Assembly: GCA_013180625.2 (NCBI GenBank)
Contig: SNVD02003282.1
Location: 62,001-126,000 of the forward strand
DNA length: 64,000 nucleotides
Origin: Boswellia sacra
Lineage: Eukaryota; Streptophyta; Magnoliopsida; Sapindales; Burseraceae
Direction: 5' to 3'
Shown here: positions 12,422 to 23,281 of the stretch, one piece after another
Layout: each line of letters opens with the position of its first letter
How positions within the stretch are numbered: position 1 is the first letter of the stretch
Position numbers and translations under genes: made by a program
Notes under the pieces: model-generated
Database searches by the model: none
What the model saw: only the letters and a program-made list of their open reading frames with translations
Told to the model about the DNA's origin: nothing

Positions 12422-12810
12422 TGACGGGGAACTCGTAATAAGAACAGATCAAGAACAAATACAATGAACCTCCAACAAACACTCACACACTTCTCCAATA
12501 TGAAATATCAATATCTGAATAATGTTTGTATAAAGTTTGTAAAAGTCTAACAGAATAATAATGAAAACCTAGATTTATATTAATCTAACCTAATTGGAAT
12601 TTGAGTTAAATTAGAAAAGTCAAAATTCCTATTTGAGTCAAAATCTCTAAACTAATAATTTAGGTTTGAATCGAAATTAGGAAAAGTCAAGATCCCTAAT
12701 TGAGTCAAAATCCTTCAATCATAAAATTCATAATTCAATTAAACTTTAAATAACTAAATTATTGAAAAGACTAAATTATCCCTAATGTAAAAATAAACAA
12801 TGCTGCATCA
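12422..12810 (-). repeat. 3' LTR of the non-autonomous element
   Basis: 389 bp, TG...CA ends on the plus strand as written, matched by 14587-14974 with about 90 percent identity by eye. Confidence 0.9.
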
Positions 12811-13038
12811 ATTCTGCCCTGCTTGAAAAACTCGACTTCTGGCGAGTTACTCAAAGCAGTTGTTGTCAAAATACGATAAAGCACCAAGTATTGTCTTGCA
12901 CAAATATAAGAATGTCGTCGATCTAAATCTATACTTCACGATAGTCTAAAAACATAAATACGAGCGGTTGAAAACTAGGCAATGTTGCATTGATGGACGT
13001 CAATGTTAGTGAAGAAGTAATCAACATCATAGGAGACT

Positions 13039-13697
13039 TCAAAATAGAGATAAACATGCCTCGGTTTGAGTATTTATCGAACATGTTAGAGACTCCCAAG
13101 AAATCAACTTGAATATTGGACTTGGAGATAATTTCTTCAAGTAGTTTAGGAGGCTCAAAAATTTTTTCTTCATGAGATGGTTCAATTTCAATTTTGGTTT
13201 GGAGTCTTCTTTTTGAGACGGATGAATGATTTCAATTGGTTTCTCATCAACCATAGGCACCACTTCAGTAGGATGTTCTTCAACCTTGAAATCTTCAACA
13301 TGTATGGACTCCATTTCGCCTATAAGCTCTGCCTTAATAAAACTCTCTTCAATCTTGACTCAACATCATTAACTTGAATCTCAACCTTGTGATCATCTTC
13401 ACTTGGAACTTCATCATCCATAGCATCTTTCTCAACATCCTTCTCAACTTCTTCTCTTACATCTAGAACTTTGTCTTCAACAAGTTCACACTTGGTTAAT
13501 TGGACTTTTTCACAAGGATATGGGGTGAAGATAGGAGAAGGAACAATTTGGGGAGTTGTTTGAGTGACAATAGGGAAGTTCTTACAAAACTCATGGTATT
13601 GGACAATTAATCTATCTAATCGATCCAAATTAACTTCTTTTTCACAATACTCATGATTTTGATATCGATAACTTACCACTTTTTGATGCTTAAACAC
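13039..13697 (-). pseudogene. Internal ORF of the non-autonomous LTR element, frameshifted, unknown function
   Basis: Two overlapping frames on the minus strand, 13697-13320 (125 residues) and 13314-13039 (91 residues), read as one protein of about 219 residues with a single-base shift near 13345: the first frame ends LRQSL while the other phase gives KAELIGEMESIHVED, continuing the second. The protein is acidic and rich in Glu, Asp and Val, with no zinc knuckle and no catalytic motif I recognise. It may be a remnant of a gag-like protein or a captured sequence. I cannot assign a function. Confidence 0.5.
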
Positions 13698-14570
13698 ATC
13701 TCTAGGCCTAAGATGTGAAGATAGAAAAGTAATAATTACTTAGTGTTTCATCTCGTCCCATATTGCAAGTCCTTCCGTTCTTCTAGCATATATGTGCTTA
13801 ACCATCCACTATTCAAAAGCAAAATCTCTAAGTTGGTTTGCACCACAATCAACCATCATTTCTTCTGGAAGATCTACATCATAAAAATAAATATCGCTCC
13901 AAGCTTTCAAACTATTGAAGAATCTCTTTAACATAATGACAACGGAAGTCAAAAAGAATAATTTTCATATAAGGACGACAACAAATCCGATAAAAATCTA
14001 AGCATCTATCGAAGACAATCTCATGTTTTTTACGTTCATAGTTGCTTTAGTAAGTCTAATAAGCCATTGGGACTAAACTGCAAAAATTGGAAGATATGGA
14101 GGGCTATACAGAAACCGGTTAAACTACAAATTCTGAGACATTAGAGGACTCTACTGCACCTCTTTAAAGGTTTAGGATCTGACTGATATTATCTAAGCAA
14201 ACCTAAAATCTTATTTTTTTTGGGTTATAGAGACTTTCCTGTAGGAATAGCAGTCGCCCAAGAAGGAAAAATTGACAGGGAGGAACCGATCTATGACTTG
14301 GTAGAGGAGGTGAGATACTATTCTTCGGTCGACGGTGGTGAACAGTGACGACGATGAACAGTTTTTGGGTGTTTTGAGGGGTTTCTGGTGATGGTAATGA
14401 AGGAAAGAATGATGGGGGTTGCCCGATCTATAATTTGATGTATTCAGTGATGGGTGATTCGTCGATTGCCGGTGGTAAACAAGAAATCCAGCGATGAATA
14501 GTGATTGGGGTTGGAGTTTTGTGTGTTTAGGGTTTATGGACTTTGGAATGATTTTGTGAAAACGAAGTTA

Positions 14571-14584
14571 GGCTTTGATACCAA
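14571..14584 (-). promoter_or_regulatory. Primer-binding site of the non-autonomous LTR element
   Basis: Minus strand TTGGTATCAAAGCC, two bases from the 5' LTR edge. It matches the initiator tRNA-Met primer site with one change (CAAAG for CAGAG). Confidence 0.8.
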
Positions 14585-14586
14585 TT

Positions 14587-14974
14587 TGACGGGGAACTCA
14601 TAATAAGAACAAATCAAGAACAAATACAATTAACATCCAACAAACACTCGTACACTTCTCCAATATGAAATATCAATATCTGAATAATGTATGTATAAAG
14701 TCTGTAAAAGTCTAACAAAATAATAATGAAAACCTATATTTATACTAATCTGACCTTATTAGAATTTGTGTCAAATTGGGAAAGTCAAATTCCTTATTTG
14801 AGTCAAAATCCCTAAACTAACAATTTGGGTTTGAATGAAATTAGGAAAAGTCAAGATCTCTAATTGAATCAAAATCCCTAAATCATAAAATTCATTATTC
14901 AATTAAACTTTAAGTAACTAAATTATTAAAAAGACTAAATTATCCCTAATGTAAAAATAAACTATGCTGCATCA
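14587..14974 (-). repeat. 5' LTR of the non-autonomous element
   Basis: 388 bp; partner of 12422-12810. The target duplication AAAAC follows at 14975-14979. Confidence 0.9.
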
Positions 14975-14979
14975 AAAAC

Positions 14980-15500
14980 AAATTGATGAAGGGCAGTCGC
15001 AAAAATACTACATTTGTAAAATTAGTCATACTGATGAGCATTACTGGTTTAAAGGAAAGCTAGAATGCTTTGATCGTAAAAATTTTGGTCATCTGCAAAA
15101 AGATTGTAGATAGAAAGCAACATGACAAGTTAGTTGTGTGGAAGAACAAGAAAATGAAGCTAATTTGTTTTATGCTTGTCAAAGTGCACTTGGTGTGATT
15201 TCCTGATAGTGGCTACATTAACCGCATGACAAGAGATGGTTATATTTTTCTTGATTTGATCTCCTCTGCTAAAACACAAGTGAAAATGAGTAATGGTATA
15301 CTTGTGCAAGTGAAAGGCAAAGGTACCATTGCCATAAAAACCAAAAAGGAGTGAGTTACATTTCCAATGTGTGACTTTCAGAATTGGAACAAAATTGTCC
15401 TTGTGTTGGATAGCTACTAGAAAATGAATATTTTTTGAAATATGAAGGCAAGTGGTCGACAATTTATGACAAGGGAAGAGAGAGGACTTATATTTCGATG
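14980..15500 (+). pseudogene. Decayed Copia zinc knuckle and protease, fragment 3
   Basis: Continues fragment 2 in the same sense. A knuckle-like motif, LECFDRKNFGHLQKDCR, is followed by ANLFYACQSA and the protease neighbourhood SGYINRMTRDGYIF, where the Copia consensus is DSGCSNHMT. Further on come VKMSNGILVQVKGKGTIAI and broken sequence. Stops interrupt it. Removing the two nested insertions with their duplications gives a continuous gag-protease order, which supports one ancestral Copia. Confidence 0.75.
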
Positions 15501-15529
15501 TGAATTACTTTGCTTTTTATCTGAATTTT

Positions 15530-16315
15530 GAGTTCCAATATTGAGCTTGGGTTAAATGTAATCTCAACTAATATTTTGGAGTGGCTCATCAATCATTGCT
15601 CGAATCTTTTTTATGACCTCATAAGTTCATATAAACTTAACTCTGAAAAATATTTCATTTTTTCAATCATAGCAACTTTAAGATCAAATATACGTGGTAA
15701 GCAACACCTTTTCAATGATTTTCTTATTTTCTATTGTTTCAACATACATTTGCTTTTGGTTAACAAGCTCAGTAAATCAGTTAGAGTACTCTTGTAAAGT
15801 TTGAGGGAACTAGGAGTCTTCCCTTTAGTCTTCCATTACTATCTTTTTCTCAAAGTCTCTACGAAGATTTTAGAGTTCAATGGTTCTTATTGCAAAGGTG
15901 CCTTGGTACTCTTGTTGGATGATCTCTCATGCTTTTTTTTTTTTTTTGGTTTCTACGGAAACTCCAATGGTTACTGGAAAGATGGAATCTAAAATTCTTG
16001 TTGGATCTTACCAAGAGCAATGACATCTTGTTTCAACTCCCTTGGAGATTTCAACTCAGCTTTTGTAAGCTCGTCACTTGATTTTGGATTTACAAATGCA
16101 TTTTCAACTAAATCCCACAACTCAAGAGCCAAGAACATAGTTCTCATTTTAAAACACCATTAATCATAGTTTTCTCCATGAAAAATGGCCACAGAAGTTT
16201 GCTGGACTTGAGTATGAAGAGCTTGAGCTAGCCATGTGTTTTGGTGTAAAAAGGTTGGATTTTTCTGCACTTTCGGTGGTTTTTTCAGGTCTAGAACCAA
16301 ATGCTCTAATACCAG
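15530..16315 (-). pseudogene. Second decayed Copia gag, opposite strand
   Basis: Minus-strand translation from about 16160 downwards gives MFLALELWDLVENAFVNP, then EIIQQEYQGTFAIRTIEL-NLRRDFEKK, then LVNQKQMYVETIENKKIIEKVL, all parts of the plant Copia gag core, with stops and frameshifts between. A degenerate primer site, TGGTATTAGAGC on the minus strand at about 16301-16312, lies at its 5' end. It is the same broad family as the plus-strand host Copia ending near 15500, so two decayed elements meet tail to tail. Nothing of pol remains. Confidence 0.75.
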
Positions 16316-16806
16316 AACTGTTGGCTGTGATTTCACTTGATAAACAATCTCAAAACACACTAAACAGAGCAGCTAAAATTGCAGAAATAACATGCAAACA
16401 GAGGGCAAGAACAGTGTATAAAGTATTGCAAAGTGCAAAGCTTTTTACTAAAGCTTCTGCAGCATTTTTCATTTGATCCGGTCTACCCTTTTTAACATTG
16501 ATTCAGGTCTGATTTTATAAATAATTTTTCATCCAATAACAACTAAACACATGGCTGAATATGGATCACATAATGGTAATCCACAGTTAACTAGGCACTT
16601 TGTTAATTAACATAAGACATAAAGCCACCCTTTTCTATGTTGATTCAGGTCTAATTTTATATATAATTTATTATCCATTGACAGCTCAACACATGACTAA
16701 ATGTAGATCACACAAAAGTAAACCAAAGTTAACCTGATTAGGCACATAGTTAACACAACAAATGGAAAACTTGGTTAAAGCAGCGCATATTAACATCAAC
16801 AGTTGT
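16316..16806 (-). repeat. Probable LTR of the second decayed Copia, with an internal tandem duplication
   Basis: Lies just outside the degenerate primer site, starts TGTTGGCTG and ends ACATCAACA, so it has TG...CA ends. The other LTR is missing. Inside, about 143 bp is duplicated in tandem: CCTTTTTAACATTGATTCAGG near 16488 and CCTTTTCTATGTTGATTCAGG near 16630, both followed by similar sequence ending near GTTAAC. No target duplication can be tested because only one end survives. Confidence 0.55.
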
Positions 16807-17964
16807 AGTAATGGAGATTTTATGTTGGAATGTTTACTTAACGAAAAAAAAAAAGAACCAAATAGAGAAGCTACTGTAGTTTTGGAGTAGTGTCTGTTGT
16901 TCTGTTGTTGCTATGTCTTTAGTTCAATGGTTTGATCCTTACGGAGGGCCAAGATGGAGTTTCTTTCAAGTTGTTCCAGGAAAATGGGCAGAGTGAGTTC
17001 ATTTTATTCTTTCAGAGGAGGAGAAAGTTTTTATTTTTCTCTCTTTGTTAGACTCGTAGTACACCATACCGCAAGTGTATAGTTGTCTGTTCATGTTAAA
17101 GGTGGCCCTAGCTTTAAAGCTTTGTGAATTTGAGCTAGGTGTTTATCTGGTTTTAATAGAGCGAAAAGGTAGACCAACAGTTTAAACAGCATTTGTTAAT
17201 GTAATGCAGAAATTAAGGTCGAACAGTTTATGTGGCTATTATTGTATTTCTACTTGTTTGAATTGTTTTTCCTTCCCTCTTTGGACATTGGGCCTTCTTA
17301 CTTGAGGAATTGATTTGGATTATTGATTACCTCAAGCTTGTTCTTTGTATATAGACTAAAATGTTTTTTCTTGGGTAGTCTGCCTCTATTACATGCTGTG
17401 GAGTGTATCATAGAAAGGATGCTTTAAGTTATTGAGGTCATCAAACCTTGCACTGGCTCAAAATTGCTTAAATTGTGCACTTCTTGTTATAATCAATACT
17501 GATGTTTGGTTTAGAGGTTTAGGTGGAAGATAATGTCTTAAATGTTCATTATAAATGTATAAGATAAAGAGGACAACAATAAAAAAATGACCAGAATTAC
17601 TATCTGAATGTTTGTATTGGCAAAAATTATTGCAATGCCTTCCTCATATCAACATGCCTCAACATATAACATTAAAATTAGAGCGGCAATTGTTAGGGGA
17701 ATTACGAGTTGAGGCAATAACAAAAATATTTTTAGTGGAACATCTTTCACAATGTAGTTCTACTGATAGTCAGTACATTCAATGTAGTTTAGAAGCTTCA
17801 GCTTTGTGCCATGGTGACCGTCGATAATCACTAGCATACAATAATCTGGGACCACAAACAAGTGCATGACAACAAAGAGCTTTATAGGTCAAATTCCAAA
17901 CCAGGAATTAACAAGAAGGCATGCACTAAACGGAAGGAAAGCACCCACCCAGAGTCATTTGCAT
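16807..17964. other. Spacer with one possible short exon
   Basis: Mostly AT-rich sequence with no long frame. At 16913 an ATG opens a frame beginning MSLVQWFDPYGGPRW and continuing for 27 residues to a good donor (AGA|GTGAGT at 16993). The composition looks protein-like, but no second exon was recognised downstream, so it is not called as a gene. Confidence 0.25.
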
Positions 17965-18080
17965 GATTGAAAAGCTTTCGAGTGGCTTGAGCCTTGCTCC
18001 AAATGTACTTCACTCCCCAAGTCTCCCTCTCCCATCACAACATGTTTTTGTTCCTTTGCAGTGCTGGAATGAAGCTCTTG
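17965..18080 (-). pseudogene. Fragment of an NLR C-terminus
   Basis: The minus strand aligns by eye with the last 120 bases of the intact NLR gene (20588 onward). Shared words include CACTGCAAAGGAAC versus CAGTGCAAAAGAAAG and CAAGCCACTCGAAAGCTTTTC versus GAAGCCACTCAAAATGCTTTTC. The frame is broken. It implies that a second NLR copy once lay here and that this is a decayed NLR cluster. Confidence 0.6.
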
Positions 18081-20587
18081 GCTTTGGGATCAACAGAAAT
18101 TTGACAGTCAAATTTTATATCCATACACCGAGAAATTGAGAATATCTTGTTCAGTCGAGAATTTCATATCCTACAACACAAGGTAAAAAAAAAAGGAAAT
18201 AAAAAAAAAATGAACAGATCTATGGTGACAAATTGTTTACTTTCCCATATCACTACCCCACTTTCATTCCCATTTGCACGACAAGGAACTACACATACAA
18301 TAAGCTAAACTGTTTTGAGATATTTTCAAGTCTTACCAAGACTCGTTCATCATATCGCTGTTTGAATGAGTACATCATGGATGAAACATAACCAAACGGC
18401 ATTAGTCACATTCTGTTTGAAGGTGGTTTAATGAAGCCTGAATGATATTAACATAATTTGATCTGTTGTACAATAGCTGCAGAAGCAAAGAAGTTAAATA
18501 AAATTCCATCTCTTGTCCAAGCAGACATAAAGTGCTAAAAACTCTGGAGTTGTTTTTAGCTTTGACATTTGTATCTGGAGATGCTAAATTACGAGCATAT
18601 TATCTGCAACTTTGTAAATGAAATTTATCAAAATAAGTAATATGCTTCTCTAGGTAGGTATCGCAGCAGCTGACGGACATGGGATAAAAGACGAGCATGG
18701 TTGCAGGAAGATGGCACATTGCATCTAATTGAATAAAGAGCACCAGGTAAAACATGAAGACACCGCCAACTTCTTTTGAATGCAATTGCTAGTATCATAA
18801 ACACTCAAAGGCGGTTAAAAGAAAAGGGCAATAATTACAATGCCAACAACATCATTCTACCACAGGCCAGGACTTAAATGCAACCAACTAATTCTTACAC
18901 GCATGTTTCTTTAACAAGTTTATTGTGTATTCAAGAATTGAGCACAGAAAGTGGATGGAAGGTGAAATTAACCATTTGACAAAATTAAATGAACATTCTC
19001 TTCTTTATTTACCAGACTTTGCTCTCAAATACAATCTCATGACTATTATCTTTCCTTACCATATATCAATTTTATCGATCGCTTCTTCGTCTTTGGCTAT
19101 AATAAGTTTTTCAGAACAGGGTAAGTTGTAAGAAAATATGGAAAAGGGCAAGCAAGATTCAAAATTTTTTTTTTTTGTACTTCTAAATTCAAGCAACTTA
19201 ATTCTCTTCCAAGCAAAGCCTAACTTATGAAAAGTAAAAATCAGGCAAGTAGCGAAAACTTCAAAAAATAAAAAATAAAATCAACCAATTAAGTTTCTAA
19301 AACACCTTCTCAGGAAGCTGGGAGTTTGCCATGTACCTTAGTGACAAAAGTGAGCAGCTTTTGCACTTTTAGTTCCCTCAATGAGCTTGAATTTGATAGC
19401 TTCTTCTTTGACGCCATTTATGTGTTCCATTGAGTGATGAAAGGGCTGATGAGGGTCAATCAGTGACATGAATTTTAAGCTGTGGAGAATGGTAAAATAC
19501 CATATTCTTCCTCGCCCAGTTGCCCTGTTTCATGGAACCATCAATTATTATAGATTAATGCAATCTGAAATTTTCCAGTATTCAGTTATATCAAGAGGGA
19601 TCAAACCTCTAAAAACGCAGATAAAATTTTTTTGAAGGAAATACCCAAATCCTCTGATATTGATAGGAAGAATCATGTAGGGTGAGTTGCAAGGTTTGAA
19701 CACAAGGAAATCGTAAATGCTAATCTGATGCAGAACACTATAGATTATATTTTATAAACAAGAAGTAAAAGTGGTTGTGCATGCGATTCGATTATCACAA
19801 AATATTAGATATCTGAAAAGTTAATTCTAGAATAACACCTTTCAAGCATCCTGACCTCCAACGCTAAAATGCCTCATACTAAACAACAGGTGAAAGGAAC
19901 GCACCATCTGCACTTCTATCATTGAAAATTGACTTGAAATGGGTACGAAAAGCATTTCGTGTGGCTTTTTCATAAAGAACATAATGGATTTTCACACAAG
20001 GTACCCGCAATTCAGAAAACAAAGAAAACAAAAACAAAAGACAGGTTAAATGGAGTTGAGGTCACTAATAATTTCATATAACTACTTATTTAGAGAGAGA
20101 TTTTTACTAAATATCATTAGATAATTTTTAGAGTTGATTGATTAATTGAAAACTAACATCTTTTTGGCCTAGATTATACTCACATATATTCTGGGTTCTG
20201 TAAAAACGAAATAGAAATAAACATTGTCATCACTTCTGGTACATTTTGAAGTTAATTTTCACACTTTCAGACTATATTAGAACAGGATCAGTGTTTTGCT
20301 TAGTGTTCTAGTAGTGTTGTGTTTGTGCTATATGATTTCATGCTATATATGCCATGTATGTTCAAGTTTTTATACTTTCTTTCCCAATACACACCTCTAA
20401 AAAGAAAAAAAACAATTTCCATTTGATTTGATGCTCTTGCTATCAACTAATGTGAAGCAGCTAGCACCTTAGAATTGATTAAATTTATGAGCCTTCACCA
20501 ATCAAAATGAATATATGAAAAGATAATAGGACTTTTACATGAACTTGCATACCAGTAAACTCCACGCACTCCAACATGCTTCCCTCA
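18081..20587. other. 3' flank of the NLR gene, non-coding
   Basis: About 2.5 kb without a supported gene. Near 19947-19968 the minus strand reads AAAGCCACACGAAATGCTTTTC, again close to the last codons of the NLR gene (GAAGCCACTCAAAATGCTTTTC), so a second tail fragment may be present; this match is short. Part of the region could be 3' UTR of the NLR gene. Confidence 0.4.
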
Positions 20588-23281
20588 TCAATCAAGAGAT
20601 TCGAAACAAGGAAGAAAAGCATTTTGAGTGGCTTCATCCTCCCATTGCAGCTCTTTCCACCAGTGTTCCTCTCCTATAATAACAAGTTTACTTTCTTTTG
20701 CACTGTTCGAATTGAGTGGCAGCTTCTTAAGCTCTGGACATTTTTGAACATAAATTTCCCTGAGATTGTGAAAAGGTAAAGGCTCCCCATAGATGCTCTT
20801 CACATTTGGTAGATAACATAAGTCAAGAGATTGGAGTTTGGCGAAAGGGCTTACATATCCCATCATCTCCAGAATTTCACCCAATTTTGCAACACTGATT
20901 ATTTCTTCGATCTCATTGCAACGAAATATATAAAGAAACTTGAGGTTTGGAGCAAAAACAAGCCATGTCAAGTCCCTCAATTTGGAGCAAAATGATATTA
21001 AAACTGTGTCAAGGCTGTTGAAACCATAATGTTTGAGAGTTTCTGGTACATGCTCAATCTTCAGCACTTCTGAATACTCACAATTGTAAAAATAAAGTTT
21101 ATGTAGATGCTTGAGGTCTGCTAAAGCAAAAACATTGAGCAACTTTGAATCATCAAAGCATTGAAGGCTTAGAGATTGTGTATAACTCTGTAGCTTAACA
21201 GAGCTCAAAAATTTTTGGAGAGCATGAGAACTTCTTAAAGTTATGGTTAACACATTTAAATGTTCCAAACTGAGTAATTCCTCCACCAACAGTTCACCAT
21301 CACCAAATAAAATACTATCTTTCGCTGCTTGGCCAGAATAACCACGTAATCCAAACATTTTTAGTGCTCGTAGCTTCGAAAGATTAGATATCAAATTACG
21401 TGGAATTTTGTTTAGGCTATCCATATGCTCGAGACCTAAACATTTGAGATTCACTAAGGCTTTTAACTCCATTGGCAACTCTTTTATGGAAGTCCAAGAT
21501 AGATCAAGATATTGAAGTGAAACCAATTTCGAGATTCCGAATGGTAATTTAGTTAAAGATCGATTATTTGATAGGTTCAAAACTTTGAGAGAAGGCATGA
21601 ACTGAAAAAAGTTACGGGAGATCATCTTTATGCTATTGTAATTGAGAAACAAAGTTTCGAGATCAGAACACGTTGGAGTTTTTGACAAATTCTCAATTTT
21701 ATTTTCCATTAAAGACATCCTTCTGACACCTTTCCATTTTTCAATCGCGGGCGACTCAGTTAATCCCATGCCTGCGTGAACTAAAAAATTTTCTCTCTCC
21801 TTTTCAATTTCACAAGCTATCCATAAAGCCATATCACGAATCACGTCATGCATTTTCACATAATGTTCTCTACTTTCTTCTTCTTCTAGTAAACATGCAT
21901 CAATAAGGACACCAATAATATAGTAACCTTGGTTGTGTACTTCACTTCCATCATACTCATCCAAAAACCCCTCACCTATCCAACAATCTATCAATTCATT
22001 TTTTGAAATCTTATAGTCTTCGGGAAATAAACTACAATATAAGAGGCATGATCTTACTGTATCACTAGGCAAATTGTCATAACTAAATTTCAAACGAGAA
22101 TACACCCTTTTCTCCATACCTGAAAATTGAGAGGCAGATTTCTTTAACACCTCAATTGCATGTTTCCACTCTCGAGGTGACTTCTTGCAAGCCATGGCTC
22201 GACCAATTGTAACAAGTGCAAGTGGCAAACCGCCACACTCTCTTGTTATGATTTTGGCTAGCGCAGGAATGTCATGATGACCATCAAGAATGCCTCTTCC
22301 AACCTTCTCCTGAAATAATTTCCAAGCATCATCATGTCCCAAACACTCAACTTTGAAGCTCTTATGAGCTTCCATGCTACCGCAAACCTCAAAATCACGA
22401 GTTGTGAATACTATCTTGGATCCATTTTCGAAGCTAGGAAAAGGGACACCAATTTCAACCAAATCAACTTGATCCCATATATCGTCAAATAATATCACAA
22501 ACTTCTTCTTACTCAAAATTTTAAAAATATCCTGAGCTTTCTCTTGAAGATTTCTATTCTTCCATGATTCATCAAGCAAACCTATCTTTTTCCCGATATC
22601 TTCTTGAATCTTTTCATATTTTGGCTCTTTGGACACCACCAACCAAATCACAACATCAAAACCACGAGGCTGATTGCAGAAGTTATTGTTGATTTGTTTT
22701 AGTAGGGTAGTTTTGCCGACTCCCCCAATGCCATACAACCCAATCATTCCAACTTGCTCTTCTCCAAGACATCTCCAAACTTTATCAAGTGTTGATTGCA
22801 AACCCACTATTGTTTGCTCGATAGGGATTTCATCAACAACATCTTCCGGTACCCTCTCAGCAACCACTTCAAACAAAGCTCCTTCAGCCTTTAAACCAGC
22901 CAAAACAGGGAGCAATTTAGAAACTTTTCTTCCAAACTTGTAGCTTGAGTTGAAGTTCTGAGAGCAGTAGCCTCCAAGACATAATCTCTCAATTTCTCGG
23001 GATTTAGCCATCTGTAATTCACCAACTTCAGCTTCTACAGCTTCCACCCTCGAAAGCCAGCCTTGCACTTGCTCCCTCCTTTTCATTTGCTTCTGTTCAG
23101 AAATGCTAACCCTCCTCATCACATCATTCCTTGCTTCAAGTAGCTTTTGCAGCTCAGTCTGCAAGGCATCAAGATTTCTCTCAAGCCCACTTATGTATGC
23201 AGCTTTTCTAATCGTGCAATATAGCAAACGCGCGAAGATGGCATCAAATAGGGTTGAGATTGAGCCTGAGATGTTATCCAT
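20588..23281 (-). CDS. CC-NBS-LRR immune receptor of the RPS5/RFL1 type, single exon, 897 residues
   Basis: Intracellular immune receptors of this family sense pathogen effectors, often by watching a guarded host protein. The N-terminus (1-90) is a coiled coil without an EDVID motif, as in RPS5-type proteins. The NB-ARC domain is complete: P-loop GIGGVGKTT at 184-192, kinase-2 FVILFDDIW at 261-269, RNBS-B GSKIVFTTR, GLPL at 350-353, RNBS-D CLLYCSLFPEDY at 412-423 and MHD at 477-479. LRRs run from about 530 to 880. The length fits the family (RPS5 about 889) and no stop or frameshift is seen, so it looks functional. It lacks the N-terminal MGxxxS acylation motif of RPS5. The Mutator-like element begins about 155 bp upstream of the ATG, so little native promoter remains next to the gene. 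Confidence 0.95.
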   Translation of the reverse strand: MDNISGSISTLFDAIFARLLYCTIRKAAYISGLERNLDALQTELQKLLEARNDVMRRVSISEQKQMKRREQVQGWLSRVEAVEAEVGELQMAKSREIERLCLGGYCSQNFNSSYKFGRKVSKLLPVLAGLKAEGALFEVVAERVPEDVVDEIPIEQTIVGLQSTLDKVWRCLGEEQVGMIGLYGIGGVGKTTLLKQINNNFCNQPRGFDVVIWLVVSKEPKYEKIQEDIGKKIGLLDESWKNRNLQEKAQDIFKILSKKKFVILFDDIWDQVDLVEIGVPFPSFENGSKIVFTTRDFEVCGSMEAHKSFKVECLGHDDAWKLFQEKVGRGILDGHHDIPALAKIITRECGGLPLALVTIGRAMACKKSPREWKHAIEVLKKSASQFSGMEKRVYSRLKFSYDNLPSDTVRSCLLYCSLFPEDYKISKNELIDCWIGEGFLDEYDGSEVHNQGYYIIGVLIDACLLEEEESREHYVKMHDVIRDMALWIACEIEKERENFLVHAGMGLTESPAIEKWKGVRRMSLMENKIENLSKTPTCSDLETLFLNYNSIKMISRNFFQFMPSLKVLNLSNNRSLTKLPFGISKLVSLQYLDLSWTSIKELPMELKALVNLKCLGLEHMDSLNKIPRNLISNLSKLRALKMFGLRGYSGQAAKDSILFGDGELLVEELLSLEHLNVLTITLRSSHALQKFLSSVKLQSYTQSLSLQCFDDSKLLNVFALADLKHLHKLYFYNCEYSEVLKIEHVPETLKHYGFNSLDTVLISFCSKLRDLTWLVFAPNLKFLYIFRCNEIEEIISVAKLGEILEMMGYVSPFAKLQSLDLCYLPNVKSIYGEPLPFHNLREIYVQKCPELKKLPLNSNSAKESKLVIIGEEHWWKELQWEDEATQNAFLPCFESLD

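Larger units (their letters stand above)
12422..14974 (-). mobile_element. Non-autonomous LTR retrotransposon (2.55 kb) without pol
   Basis: Direct repeats of 389 bp (12422-12810) and 388 bp (14587-14974) begin TGACGGGGAAC and end GCTGCATCA. The element is flanked by the 5-bp duplication AAAAC (12417-12421, 14975-14979). Minus strand TTGGTATCAAAGCC just inside the right LTR is a primer site for initiator tRNA-Met, so the element points left. The roughly 1.8-kb interior has no protease, integrase, reverse transcriptase or RNase H, only one small broken acidic frame. The LTRs differ at roughly one base in eleven, so it is much older than the neighbouring Copia. Confidence 0.9.
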
